Positions 1-6,893 of a DNA stretch of 35,999 bases are shown piece after piece (the stretch's first letter is position 1; the number at the start of each line of letters is the position of its first letter). Source of the DNA: Micavibrio aeruginosavorus (lineage in GTDB: Bacteria; Pseudomonadota; Alphaproteobacteria; Micavibrionales; Micavibrionaceae); the NCBI GenBank assembly GCA_003241475.1, contig QFQB01000010.1, forward strand, positions 1 through 35,999, read 5' to 3'. A program made the translations under genes and the position numbers. The notes below the pieces were generated by a model, which saw nothing but the letters and a program-made list of their open reading frames with translations, did no database searches and had not been told where the DNA came from.

Positions 1-333
1 GCGTCTGGCCGAGAGGGTCAAGGCGCGGCGGCGGCGCATCTCTATAGTTCGTTTCGCGCGTTTTTTTTCATCACGCATAAGCGCCTCTACCATCGCGATA
101 AATTCGCGTTGCCGGACGAGCGCGTTGGCCAGTTTTTGCCCGCCGACCGAATCAAGACCGTGTTTGTACGCGTTGTATTTCGCGCGGTCCTTGCCCTCGA
201 CGGTTTTCGGCCCTGTCGATTTTTCCCATGGTTTGGTACGCCGAATGGTTTCGGCCTGTTTGGCGCGGCGTTCATCCGACCAGCCGGAGGATCTGCGGGG
301 TTTTGTCGGGGGTGTTTCGGGCGGGGAGGTCAT
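1..333 (-). CDS. Partial hypothetical protein with TGPKT...KHGL motif (3' end beyond window)
   Basis: The reading frame opens at ATG 333-331 and stays open to base 1, giving 111 residues without a stop, so the C-terminus is missing. The product is very basic. Residues 40-60 carry TGPKTVEGK, a short spacer and NAYKHGL, a signature of a widespread family of short uncharacterised bacterial and phage-associated proteins. No catalytic domain is visible. A near-consensus sigma70 promoter (TTGACA at 367-362, 17-base spacer, TATATT at 344-339) ends only five bases before the ATG, so the mRNA is probably leaderless; no Shine-Dalgarno precedes it. It is transcribed away from the gene at 431. Function unknown. 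The frame is well supported by the motif. Confidence 0.72.
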   Translation of the reverse strand, partial: MTSPPETPPTKPRRSSGWSDERRAKQAETIRRTKPWEKSTGPKTVEGKDRAKYNAYKHGLDSVGGQKLANALVRQREFIAMVEALMRDEKKRAKRTIEMRRRRALTLSARR

Positions 334-430
334 TGGACAATATAGGATTTAATTCCTTATATGTCAACATTTTATTTATTGACATAATTTTTATGACGTT
401 TTAGTTTCCGGCCAAACCAGGAGTCAGTCC
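334..430. promoter_or_regulatory. Divergent promoter region with 8-bp inverted repeat built from two TTGACA elements
   Basis: TATGTCAA at 360-367 and TTGACATA at 379-386 form perfect 8-bp inverted arms around an 11-base AT spacer. Each arm contains a TTGACA -35 hexamer, one per strand. Leftward, TTGACA is followed after exactly 17 bases by TATATT. Rightward, 17 bases leads to TAGTTT at 402-407, a weak -10. One protein bound at the repeat could control both directions. A Shine-Dalgarno AGGAG near 419-423 serves the gene at 431. Confidence 0.55.
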
Positions 431-1342
431 ATGCCATTGAAAACAGATTACGCGAACGCTACGCAAGAACACCCAAGAGCTTGGCTACAAGTTCCCATGT
501 TCAACACGCCGCTCTTAGGAAGGCTGGAACTGACGGACAAAGAAGTTGATGGTGTTTTGAATCCTTTTCGGCCTGAGTTCCAATATATAACGGGCGGTGT
601 CGTCGATATCTATGATCTAAAAAATACGATTGCGGATTCTTTTGCATGGCTGAACGAGAACGCGACGGGACGTTGGCATTTAGATGACAAGTGGGATCCG
701 ATGTTTCCGCCGCTCAACATCTATATCGAGCGCAAGACAGACCAAGACAAATTCATAGAAAAGTTCGGCACGTTGTTCGATTACAAACCGAAGAGCGATG
801 AGCGGCTGATTGCCGTATGTCAACATTTGGGATTGTTGGTGAATCCGAAAGACGCACTGCAAGCATGGGTGAAAGAAAACGAAGCCTTCCAGCAAGAGCG
901 GGTCAAACAAAAAGGCGGGGATATATATCGCCTGAAATTCCGTAGCAAGTCTTTGGAGGAGAAATATCTGGCGTCATTCCCCGAATGGGCGGAATTGAAG
1001 CAAGGCGACACCTATCACCTTCCGGCCGCCGATGTAAGCCTGACCATGATGGGTATGAGCGCGCGCCAATGCGAGTTTTCCTGGACCGTTGGCGGATATC
1101 GCGTGAAGGGAGAAGAATCACTCGACCTGATGAAAGAAGCATGGGGGCCATATATTGATGACGTCAGCATAGACGGCGAAGGCGAGGCCATGGTGAAAAT
1201 CACGTTGCCGGAACCTGCAAATCAAGAGGCCGTTCTTGCACGATACAAAAGCTACCTCAATGGCGAGATCGAGTGGGACGATGTTGTAAAACCTGCGGCC
1301 ACAACGCCCGCACCGAAACCGCCGGAGCCATCCGCGTTTTAA
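431..1342 (+). CDS. Hypothetical protein, 303 aa, proline-rich C-terminus
   Basis: I do not recognise this protein. It starts at ATG 431 behind AGGAG with an 8-base spacer and runs 303 residues. There is no signal peptide or membrane segment, so it is probably cytosolic. The body is mixed alpha/beta in composition and ends in a low-complexity Pro/Ala tail (about residues 287-303). No catalytic motif was found. It shares a divergent promoter with the basic protein at 1-333 and converges with the gene ending at 1367. Isolation from housekeeping genes and the partner with a phage-associated motif suggest accessory DNA; that is inference. Confidence 0.75.
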   Translation: MPLKTDYANATQEHPRAWLQVPMFNTPLLGRLELTDKEVDGVLNPFRPEFQYITGGVVDIYDLKNTIADSFAWLNENATGRWHLDDKWDPMFPPLNIYIERKTDQDKFIEKFGTLFDYKPKSDERLIAVCQHLGLLVNPKDALQAWVKENEAFQQERVKQKGGDIYRLKFRSKSLEEKYLASFPEWAELKQGDTYHLPAADVSLTMMGMSARQCEFSWTVGGYRVKGEESLDLMKEAWGPYIDDVSIDGEGEAMVKITLPEPANQEAVLARYKSYLNGEIEWDDVVKPAATTPAPKPPEPSAF

Positions 1343-1366
1343 ATTATTTTCTGGGTCCGCTTTAAG

Positions 1367-1840
1367 TTATGCGCCAGGCCCGCGCACCCATCGAGTGTTC
1401 GCGCAAAATTCTGCTATATGGCCGACCATCATCTGCGAGGCATCAGGCAGGGGATCGCCGCGCCCGTATGTGCCGCGCGGCAGATTTTGGCCGCCGATTT
1501 TCACAAAATCCCAATGACCGCGGAATGATCCGTCCGCCGTCTTTGTAAGCACGAGCGCAAGATCGTCCCTGTTGTTTTGTGTGTTCGCTATCACGCCTGT
1601 GCGCACGCCGACATGCTCCAGACCATGGGTGCGATAGAGCGGAAAGAGCGCGGCGGTTTTTCCTTCCAGATTGGTGATGGAAAACATGCCCGCTTCGCCG
1701 CCGAGATTTTGCGCTAAGCACGTGGCATAACGATTGTTGTTGCGTTCGTAACGAAGGCCCGTATAGCCTGCGGGAACTACCACGGCGGCGGCAAGCGCCA
1801 CCGCGGCAACGGCTTTGGTAAAAACCGGTGAAAGTTTCAT
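1367..1840 (-). CDS. Hypothetical exported or membrane-anchored protein, 157 aa
   Basis: ATG 1840 opens a 157-residue frame. Residues 8-30 are strongly hydrophobic and Ala/Val-rich, preceded by lysines, which fits an uncleaved anchor or signal peptide. The rest has two cysteines (in YATCLAQ and EFCANT) that could pair in the periplasm. The start lies 16 bases past the stop of the gene at 1857-2447, so the two are probably co-transcribed. The same frame stays open further upstream (to 2284), but that part overlaps the better supported neighbour and is out of frame with it, so the short start is preferred. No family recognised. Confidence 0.7.
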   Translation of the reverse strand: MKLSPVFTKAVAAVALAAAVVVPAGYTGLRYERNNNRYATCLAQNLGGEAGMFSITNLEGKTAALFPLYRTHGLEHVGVRTGVIANTQNNRDDLALVLTKTADGSFRGHWDFVKIGGQNLPRGTYGRGDPLPDASQMMVGHIAEFCANTRWVRGPGA

Positions 1841-1856
1841 GGTTAGCCTGTCGTTC

Positions 1857-2447
1857 TCAACCTGTGGGTCCGGATGGCGCGGGCGGCAGCGTTCCCGGAT
1901 TGGGCGCTGGCACGACCAGAGGCGCAACGCCCAAGGTCGGTTGTGCCGACAGCGGCGCGTGCAACGGTTTGCTGCCCACCCATTCGCGTGTAAAGCCGCG
2001 CGTTCCGCCATCGTTGTAGAACGGACGCAGGATGCTTTGCGATCCTTTGGTGCGGTTGATGACGCCCGTGATTTCATAGCCGCTGGTGTAGGTTTGCGAG
2101 CGCACGGCGCCATCGGATGTTTGTGTTTGCGTATCCTGCACCGTCTGTCCGCCCGCATCGCGGAACTGGCCGTTTTGCGTGCGGAGCGCAGAGACGACGT
2201 TGATGGCAAAGTCCTGCCCTTTGTAATGGACCACATGCGGTTTGGGGGAGCCATCTTTGCCGGTGAGTTTTCCTTGCTCCACAAGGGTGCGCACCTGTGC
2301 CTCCACGCCGTTGAATTCAGCCTGCGAGGCGATTCCGTTCATCACGCAGGTTGTCGGTATCAGGGCCATGGCCGCTGCGCCACCGATCATTGCCAATTGT
2401 TTGAAAAGAGTCGATAGATGGCCGTTGCCATCGCTGTCGCGTGTCAT
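1857..2447 (-). CDS. Hypothetical exported protein with proline-rich tail, 196 aa
   Basis: The start is ATG 2447 with a good GGAGAG Shine-Dalgarno about five bases upstream. Residues 17-33 are hydrophobic (Gly/Ala/Met/Leu/Ile), consistent with a signal or anchor. The middle is Gln/Thr/Ser-rich and polar, and the last 30 residues are Pro-rich. It is the first gene of a probable two-gene unit with the 157-residue protein downstream. I see no enzyme motif. An envelope location for both proteins is inferred from the N-terminal hydrophobic stretches. Confidence 0.7.
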   Translation of the reverse strand: MTRDSDGNGHLSTLFKQLAMIGGAAAMALIPTTCVMNGIASQAEFNGVEAQVRTLVEQGKLTGKDGSPKPHVVHYKGQDFAINVVSALRTQNGQFRDAGGQTVQDTQTQTSDGAVRSQTYTSGYEITGVINRTKGSQSILRPFYNDGGTRGFTREWVGSKPLHAPLSAQPTLGVAPLVVPAPNPGTLPPAPSGPTG

Positions 2448-2562
2448 TTTTAGCTCTCCCTGTTAAAAATAGTCTTTTTTTAATTTTTATAGGATTGAGC
2501 GTAGCAGGAAGTTGGCGAATGTCAACCAAATCTGGATTTAGTGCGCGCGATTCCTGTGCGGA

Positions 2563-3480
2563 TTAAGTTTTTGCGGTGCGGGATGAGGATGATTTCAAAA
2601 GAGGTTCCAGCGTTTTTGTCACAAGCTGGATGTCTTTTTCACGGGCGCCGCCTTTCTTCCATGCGAAGCCGATATCACGCGATGCCGCGCCGTTGATGGG
2701 GCATAGGTCGAGATTGCGCGGGAGCGAGGAATCATTCGCCGCCATTTCGGGAAGCAAAGTTACGCCGTACCCTTGATGCACCATTTGAATGAGCGTGGCG
2801 AGCGAGGCGGCGTTGATGGTTTTCAATTCCGTCACGGGCAATTTGCAGGCGTCGAGCGCGTGGTCGCGCAGGCAGTGGCCGTCTTCGAGCAGGAGCAGTT
2901 TTTCGCTGGCGATATCCTTCATGCTGACCGATTTTTTGTTTTTCAAATGTGACGGCGGCGCGGCGAGAAAGAATTTTTCGCGCGTCACCGTTTTGTGATG
3001 AAGGCCTTTCAGGTCAAACGGAAAGGCCATGAGCGCGAAATCGAGACTGCCGTCCTGCAGGCGTTCCACGATTTGCGGCGAGCGCAGTTCATAGATGTGC
3101 AAATCCAGTTTGGGCAGGGCTTTTTGCAAGGGCTTTAACAAGCGCGGCAGCATATAAGGCGCGATGGTCGGGATGATTCCCATCTTGATCGGCCATGACA
3201 GCGATTCGTTTTGCGCGCGCGCGCGGTACGTAATGTCTTCCATCGCTACGATCACGTTGCGGGCCTGATGGACGATGTCTTCGCCCAGCGGTGTGAATTT
3301 GACGGGGCTACGCGAGGAGCGGTCGATCACGGGGCTACGCAGGATATCTTCCATATCCTTGATGCCGCCGGACAAGGTGGATTGCGTGACATGGCAGTCT
3401 TCCGCCGCTTTTTGAAAGTTTTTGCGTTCGGCAAGCGCAAGCAGGTACTGCATCTGGCGCAGGGTGGGGAGGTTTTCCAT
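2563..3480 (-). CDS. oxyR: OxyR, LysR-family peroxide sensor
   Basis: A 305-residue LysR-type regulator. The N-terminal winged HTH spans roughly residues 5-64 (LRQMQYLLALAE, then VTQSTLSGGIKDME), followed by the periplasmic-binding-protein-like sensor domain. The redox signature is intact: LEDGHCLRD...DACK places two cysteines at 203 and 212, nine residues apart like C199 and C208 of E. coli OxyR. In OxyR, peroxide oxidises the first cysteine to form a disulfide that remodels the DNA-bound tetramer. It is divergent from ahpC with a 139-base shared region carrying an OxyR-like operator, so it probably regulates ahpCD and itself. The length is normal for the family. Confidence 0.95.
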   Translation of the reverse strand: MENLPTLRQMQYLLALAERKNFQKAAEDCHVTQSTLSGGIKDMEDILRSPVIDRSSRSPVKFTPLGEDIVHQARNVIVAMEDITYRARAQNESLSWPIKMGIIPTIAPYMLPRLLKPLQKALPKLDLHIYELRSPQIVERLQDGSLDFALMAFPFDLKGLHHKTVTREKFFLAAPPSHLKNKKSVSMKDIASEKLLLLEDGHCLRDHALDACKLPVTELKTINAASLATLIQMVHQGYGVTLLPEMAANDSSLPRNLDLCPINGAASRDIGFAWKKGGAREKDIQLVTKTLEPLLKSSSSRTAKT

Positions 3481-3514
3481 TCATCGGTTTTACCGTAATT
3501 GAGAACGAATATCA

Positions 3515-3551
3515 ATCGGTTTTTCCGATGATAAAAATCGGCAATTCCCAT
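3515..3551. promoter_or_regulatory. Putative OxyR operator, four 4-bp elements spaced by 7
   Basis: ATCG (3515-3518), CGAT (3526-3529), ATCG (3537-3540) and CCAT (3548-3551) are each separated by exactly seven bases. This repeats the layout of the E. coli OxyR consensus ATAG-N7-CTAT-N7-ATAG-N7-CTAT, with an 11-base period that lets a tetramer contact one DNA face. The block sits between oxyR (start 3480) and ahpC (start 3620), where a dual operator is expected. Confidence 0.6.
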
Positions 3552-3619
3552 TGGATTTATGCGGCGCAACATGGGATGGTCTGTCATCATTTAAAACATC
3601 AAACAAAAAGGATCTATCC

Positions 3620-4207
3620 ATGCTCGGCATCGGCGACAAACTTCCTGAATTTTCGGTTACAGGCGTAAAACCCGGCTTTATGGCCCATGAGGAAAACGGC
3701 GAAAGCGCGTTTGAAACCATCAATGAGAAAAGCTTCGAGGGAAAATGGAAGGTTATCTTCTTCTACCCGAAAGACTTCACGTTCGTTTGCCCGACGGAAA
3801 TCGTCGAATTCGCGAAACTGAACGATGAATTCGCAGACCGCGACTGCATCGTGCTCGGCGGTTCCACGGACAATGAATTCTGCAAGCTGGCCTGGCGCCG
3901 CGAGCACTCGGATCTGGCAAAACTGAACCAGTGGAGCTTTGGCGACACGAATGGATCGCTGGTTGACGGTCTTGGTATCCGCGACAAGGTGAACGGCGTT
4001 GCGTACCGCGCGACATTCATCGTCGATCCGCACAATGTGATCCAGCAAGTCACCGTCAACAACCTGAACGTCGGCCGCAACCCGAAAGAAACGCTTCGCA
4101 TTCTGGACGGTCTGCAATCCGACGAGTTGTGCGCTTGCAACCGCCCCGTCGGCGGCGACAACATCGATGCTTCCGCCGAAGCGAAGAAGCTGAAAATCGC
4201 AGCGTAA
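3620..4207 (+). CDS. ahpC: AhpC, alkyl hydroperoxide reductase / 2-Cys peroxiredoxin
   Basis: The start chosen is ATG 3620 behind AAGGAT; the frame is open further upstream but that part has no homology and overlaps the operator. The 195-residue product is a typical 2-Cys peroxiredoxin that reduces hydrogen peroxide, organic peroxides and peroxynitrite in the cytosol. The peroxidatic cysteine is C57 in FTFVCPTE. The C-terminus has CAC (C171 and C173) in DELCACNRPVGGD, the three-cysteine pattern of Mycobacterium tuberculosis AhpC, which is recycled by AhpD rather than by the flavoprotein AhpF. This matches the ahpD gene directly downstream. Likely OxyR-controlled. Confidence 0.96.
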   Translation: MLGIGDKLPEFSVTGVKPGFMAHEENGESAFETINEKSFEGKWKVIFFYPKDFTFVCPTEIVEFAKLNDEFADRDCIVLGGSTDNEFCKLAWRREHSDLAKLNQWSFGDTNGSLVDGLGIRDKVNGVAYRATFIVDPHNVIQQVTVNNLNVGRNPKETLRILDGLQSDELCACNRPVGGDNIDASAEAKKLKIAA

Positions 4208-4215
4208 TTAAATTC

Positions 4216-4243
4216 GGCCCATCGCCCGAGAAGGCGGTGGGCC
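4216..4243 (+). terminator. Intergenic hairpin between ahpC and ahpD (attenuator-like)
   Basis: An 11-bp stem (4216-4226 with 4233-4243, one G-U pair) closes a six-base loop. Only a short TTT follows, so it is a weak terminator or a processing/stability element that would give more ahpC than ahpD mRNA. Confidence 0.55.
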
Positions 4244-4265
4244 TTTACAACATAAGGAGAATTTC

Positions 4266-4820
4266 ATGTCATTGGAAAATATTAAAAACGCCATTCCGGA
4301 TTACGCCAAGGATATCAAGCTGAACGTATCGGGTATTGCCAACGAGGAAACGCTGACAGCCCAGCAATTCTGGGGCACGATGCTGGCTTGCGCCATGACA
4401 GGCGGCAACGAGACGGTGATCACGAATGTGGTGGCTGAGGCATCCGCGAACTTGTCACCGGAAGCTGTTGCAGCCGCTAAATCTGCAGCGTCGATCATGG
4501 CGATGAACAATGTGTATTACAAATTCGTCGGTATGAGCGCCAACCCAGAATACAAAACCATGCCGGCCAAGCTGCGCATGAACGTGATCGGCAACCCCGG
4601 CGTGGACAAGGGCGATTTCGAATTGTGGAGCCTTGCCGTATCAGCCATGAACGGCTGCAAATACTGCGTGGACGCCCACGAGGCGCAATTGAAGGCTCAC
4701 GGCATCGATTCCGTCAAAATCCAGACGGCGGTGCGCATCGCCTCTGTTATGGCGGCGGCAAGTGCAGTTCTTTCTGCCGAAGCTGTGATGATGCAGGCGC
4801 CGATGGCGCAAGCCGCGTAA
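4266..4820 (+). CDS. ahpD: AhpD, alkylhydroperoxidase (AhpC reductant)
   Basis: A 184-residue member of the AhpD/CMD family, starting at ATG 4266 behind AAGGAGA. The active-site CxxC is C131-KY-C134 followed by H138, with E119 upstream. These match the Glu, Cys-x-x-Cys and His proton-relay residues of M. tuberculosis AhpD. The enzyme uses its dithiol, kept reduced by lipoamide-linked dehydrogenase subunits in mycobacteria, to reduce oxidised AhpC. It lies 58 bases after ahpC with a hairpin between them and ends at a strong terminator, so oxyR/ahpC/ahpD is a self-contained module. No ahpF is present in the window. Confidence 0.94.
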   Translation: MSLENIKNAIPDYAKDIKLNVSGIANEETLTAQQFWGTMLACAMTGGNETVITNVVAEASANLSPEAVAAAKSAASIMAMNNVYYKFVGMSANPEYKTMPAKLRMNVIGNPGVDKGDFELWSLAVSAMNGCKYCVDAHEAQLKAHGIDSVKIQTAVRIASVMAAASAVLSAEAVMMQAPMAQAA

Positions 4821-4836
4821 GTTTCAAACCTCCACG

Positions 4837-4863
4837 AAAAACCCGCCGGATGGCGGGTTTTTT
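4837..4863. terminator. Bidirectional rho-independent terminator after ahpD
   Basis: AAAAACCCGCC, a short loop and GGCGGGTTTTTT form a perfect GC stem with A and T tracts on both sides. It stops ahpD transcription rightward and that of the XRE gene (stop at 4862) leftward. Confidence 0.88.
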
Positions 4864-5557
4864 ATGTTCTGAATTTTTCCATGTTGACGTGTAATTCTTC
4901 GGGAATATGTATTCCTTGATCCCATATGACTTTGAATTGGCGGCGATAGGCTTCAGCAATTTTGGGATTGTTCATGACATAGACGTTTACATCGTTTGGT
5001 TCGAACAAAATAATCGCCAGTTTGTGTCCATAGATATAAAAAGGGATGTCTGCAACGAAGCGAGCTTTTTGTGTCCATTTATATCTGGCTATTTCTGTTA
5101 TGCCCAAACGTGTATCGCCTTCTTCAACTAAAATCTGGAACGTAAAGGCTTTTGTTTTCGATAGCTCGAGCATGCGGGCTTTATGCCGCATAGTATTTTC
5201 TGTTCCTAACCAATCGGTAAAGAGGATTTCATCGACATTTGAAACGTAAATATCGCCACCATAATCTCTTATAGTGGTGTAAATATCATCGTAGAAATCT
5301 ATGTAACCGTTTTTTCCTGCATAATGGCTAATGCTAGAAGATTTAAGTCTTACCCCATCGTTACCAAGAAACTCGATGTTTGCGATGTCGAAAACATTCG
5401 CAATCTTCTCTAGTGTGGTTTTGGACGGTGTCGATGACTCTTTTTCAAAGTTTGAAATGGTCTGCACATGGATGTCGCAACGTTCGGCCAATTCGGGCTG
5501 GGACCAGTTCAAAAGAGCGCGGGCGGCACGGCATTGGGCGGCGGTAATGATCTGCAT
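4862..5557 (-). CDS. XRE-family transcriptional regulator with C-terminal effector-like domain
   Basis: A 231-residue protein with an N-terminal Cro/C1-type HTH at residues 8-62 (CRAARALLNWSQPELAERC, then QTISNFEKE). The remaining 170 residues form a larger alpha/beta domain that reads like a sensing region: GGDIYVSNVD, an ADIPFYIYGHKLAIILF segment, and IAEAYRRQFKVIWDQ at the end. That last part recalls phospholipase-D-like C-terminal modules fused to regulators, but the catalytic HxK is not evident. The gene is AT-richer than its neighbours and is followed upstream by a very AT-rich intergenic region, so horizontal acquisition is plausible. Targets unknown; autoregulation is likely for the family. 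Confidence 0.82.
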   Translation of the reverse strand: MQIITAAQCRAARALLNWSQPELAERCDIHVQTISNFEKESSTPSKTTLEKIANVFDIANIEFLGNDGVRLKSSSISHYAGKNGYIDFYDDIYTTIRDYGGDIYVSNVDEILFTDWLGTENTMRHKARMLELSKTKAFTFQILVEEGDTRLGITEIARYKWTQKARFVADIPFYIYGHKLAIILFEPNDVNVYVMNNPKIAEAYRRQFKVIWDQGIHIPEELHVNMEKFRT

Positions 5558-5613
5558 ATTAGAGAGCGATTATCCTTTGCGGGGCAAAATCGTAGAAAAT
5601 GTGATTACCCCTG

Positions 5614-5637
5614 TAGAATATATAAAATTAAATTCTA
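5614..5637. promoter_or_regulatory. AT-rich inverted repeat upstream of the XRE gene (possible operator)
   Basis: TAGAAT at 5614-5619 and ATTCTA at 5632-5637 form inverted arms separated by 12 bases, 57 bases upstream of the XRE start. In such AT-rich sequence a 6-bp repeat can arise by chance, so this is only a candidate operator. Confidence 0.25.
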
Positions 5638-5702
5638 GACAATATAATTATATTTTTATAACCTTTACTTAATAAAACACAAAGAATTGACGGTAAAAAT
5701 CG

Positions 5703-5728
5703 TTCGCGGCAACAGTGCCGTGCGCGAA
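5703..5728 (+). other. Hairpin in the 5' leader of the small gene at 5776
   Basis: GGCA/TGCC (5708-5711 with 5716-5719) is an inner stem around ACAG; TTCGC and GCGAA form outer arms at 5703-5707 and 5724-5728, with a small bulge. It may be a leader structure or protein-binding site. Confidence 0.35.
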
Positions 5729-5775
5729 AGGGGTCGTGTTGCTTAAGCTCAGTAAACACAACGAGGGAAATCAGG

Positions 5776-5979
5776 ATGAAAACGCAATCAAAAATGACGA
5801 AAGAGTATGAGCAGAGACTTCAAGTGTTTCTGGATCAGCTTAAAGCCGTCGAACGAAGCAAACAGGACCTGTATGAAATCATGGATATGGTCGTTTTCCG
5901 CGATCTGGAAACAGCCTTGATGATGGCAACGATGCAGGCCCAAACAACAACAGGCCGTCATCGCCGCGCTGCCGTCTAG
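5776..5979 (+). CDS. Small hypothetical protein, 67 aa, helical
   Basis: A 67-residue charged, helix-forming protein starting at ATG 5776 with a purine-rich AGGGAAATCAGG Shine-Dalgarno region. Residues 3-40 have heptad-like Leu/Val/Ile spacing between Lys/Glu/Gln, suggesting a coiled coil or dimer; the C-terminal end (MQAQTTTGRHRRAAV) is basic. It is a monocistronic unit with its own strong terminator 16 bases after the stop, which supports a real expressed gene. No family recognised. Confidence 0.62.
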   Translation: MKTQSKMTKEYEQRLQVFLDQLKAVERSKQDLYEIMDMVVFRDLETALMMATMQAQTTTGRHRRAAV

Positions 5980-5994
5980 CACTGATTACGCATC

Positions 5995-6032
5995 AAAAAA
6001 CCGCGGCGGATCGCTCCTGCCGCGGTTTTTTT
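5995..6032. terminator. Strong bidirectional terminator
   Basis: Six A, then CCGCGGC...GCCGCGG (stem extended by GGA/TCC with one bulged T), then seven T. It ends the 67-residue gene rightward and the lipoprotein gene (stop at 6050) leftward. Confidence 0.9.
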
Positions 6033-6049
6033 GTGACTTAATGGGGGGG

Positions 6050-6280
6050 CTATTGGCACTTCCCACCGACTTCGGACAACGGCATGCAGAATAAGCCGCC
6101 TTCCTTGCCGTCGGCGTCGGCGAAACAGACGACTGGATAACCATCCGGTTTGCAGACCGAATAAAGACCCTTCATGGTGAACTGGCGTTTGAAGGCCCCG
6201 TCGCCGCATCCCGTTAAAAGAAAGATGGCGATCAGGCCGAAGGCAAAGATGCCTGCACGGACAAGACGTTCGTTTTCCAT
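6050..6280 (-). CDS. Small lipoprotein, 76 aa
   Basis: A short N-terminal charged region, a hydrophobic stretch (residues 9-22) and the lipobox LLTGC with C25 as lipid acceptor show a lipoprotein. The mature part is about 50 residues with four further cysteines (VCKP, VCFAD, FCMP, KCQ), which could form two disulfides in the periplasm. The start lies one base beyond the stop of the TetR-family gene, so both are translated from one mRNA. Function unknown; co-expression with the repressor suggests it responds to the same signal. Confidence 0.75.
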   Translation of the reverse strand: MENERLVRAGIFAFGLIAIFLLTGCGDGAFKRQFTMKGLYSVCKPDGYPVVCFADADGKEGGLFCMPLSEVGGKCQ

Positions 6281-6281
6281 G

Positions 6282-6893
6282 TTATGCCGCCAGTGCGCCG
6301 CGGACCATATCGGTCAGGCGCTTTGCAAAAGCATCGTCGAGGTTTTGGCCGGACATCAGGCGGAAGATGATCGGGCCGAGCACGACATCGATGGCGACCT
6401 CGACATCGACGGATTCGCGGAATTGACCGTCGTGTTTGCCTTTTTGAACGTAGTAGGCGAGAACATTGTAGCGATCCTGGAAGAAATTCTTCACCAGGGA
6501 CTTCAGAATTTCGACATCGCCTTGGCATTCGCCGATAATTTCCGCAACGATACGTCCGTTCTTACCGGTGAGCTGGCGGACCATTTTGTCGATCTGCGCT
6601 TTCACCCCGTCAAACGCCACGGAAGATTGCGGCATGAAGTTCTGGAATCCGGGTTGGTTGAACACGGCTTCCATCACTACGGCCTGTTTGTTCGGCCACC
6701 AGCGGTAGATGGTTGTCTTTCCGACTCCTGCTTTTTTTGCAATGGCTTCAATAGAAATCTTGCTAACGGGCATGTGCGTAAGAAGACGACGCGTTGCGTC
6801 CAGAATGGCACGGCGGCTTTCTTCGGAACGAGGACGGCCCGCTTTGAATTCATGTTCGGATACTTGCAATTGTTCTGCGCTCGGAAGCTGCAT
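6282..6893 (-). CDS. TetR/AcrR-family transcriptional regulator
   Basis: A 203-residue regulator starting at ATG 6893 with GGAG nine bases upstream. The N-terminal HTH is clear (AILDATRRLL, then ISIEAIAKKAGVGKTTIYRWWPNK, residues 28-70). The C-terminal helical domain resembles the TetR_C_11 type (EIIGECQGDVEILKSL...FFQDR, then VEVAIDVVLGPIIFRLMSGQ). TetR proteins usually repress their own unit and a neighbour until a small ligand binds. The only partner here is the downstream lipoprotein; the divergent RimK-like gene at 7151 could be another target. Ligand unknown. Confidence 0.92.
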   Translation of the reverse strand: MQLPSAEQLQVSEHEFKAGRPRSEESRRAILDATRRLLTHMPVSKISIEAIAKKAGVGKTTIYRWWPNKQAVVMEAVFNQPGFQNFMPQSSVAFDGVKAQIDKMVRQLTGKNGRIVAEIIGECQGDVEILKSLVKNFFQDRYNVLAYYVQKGKHDGQFRESVDVEVAIDVVLGPIIFRLMSGQNLDDAFAKRLTDMVRGALAA

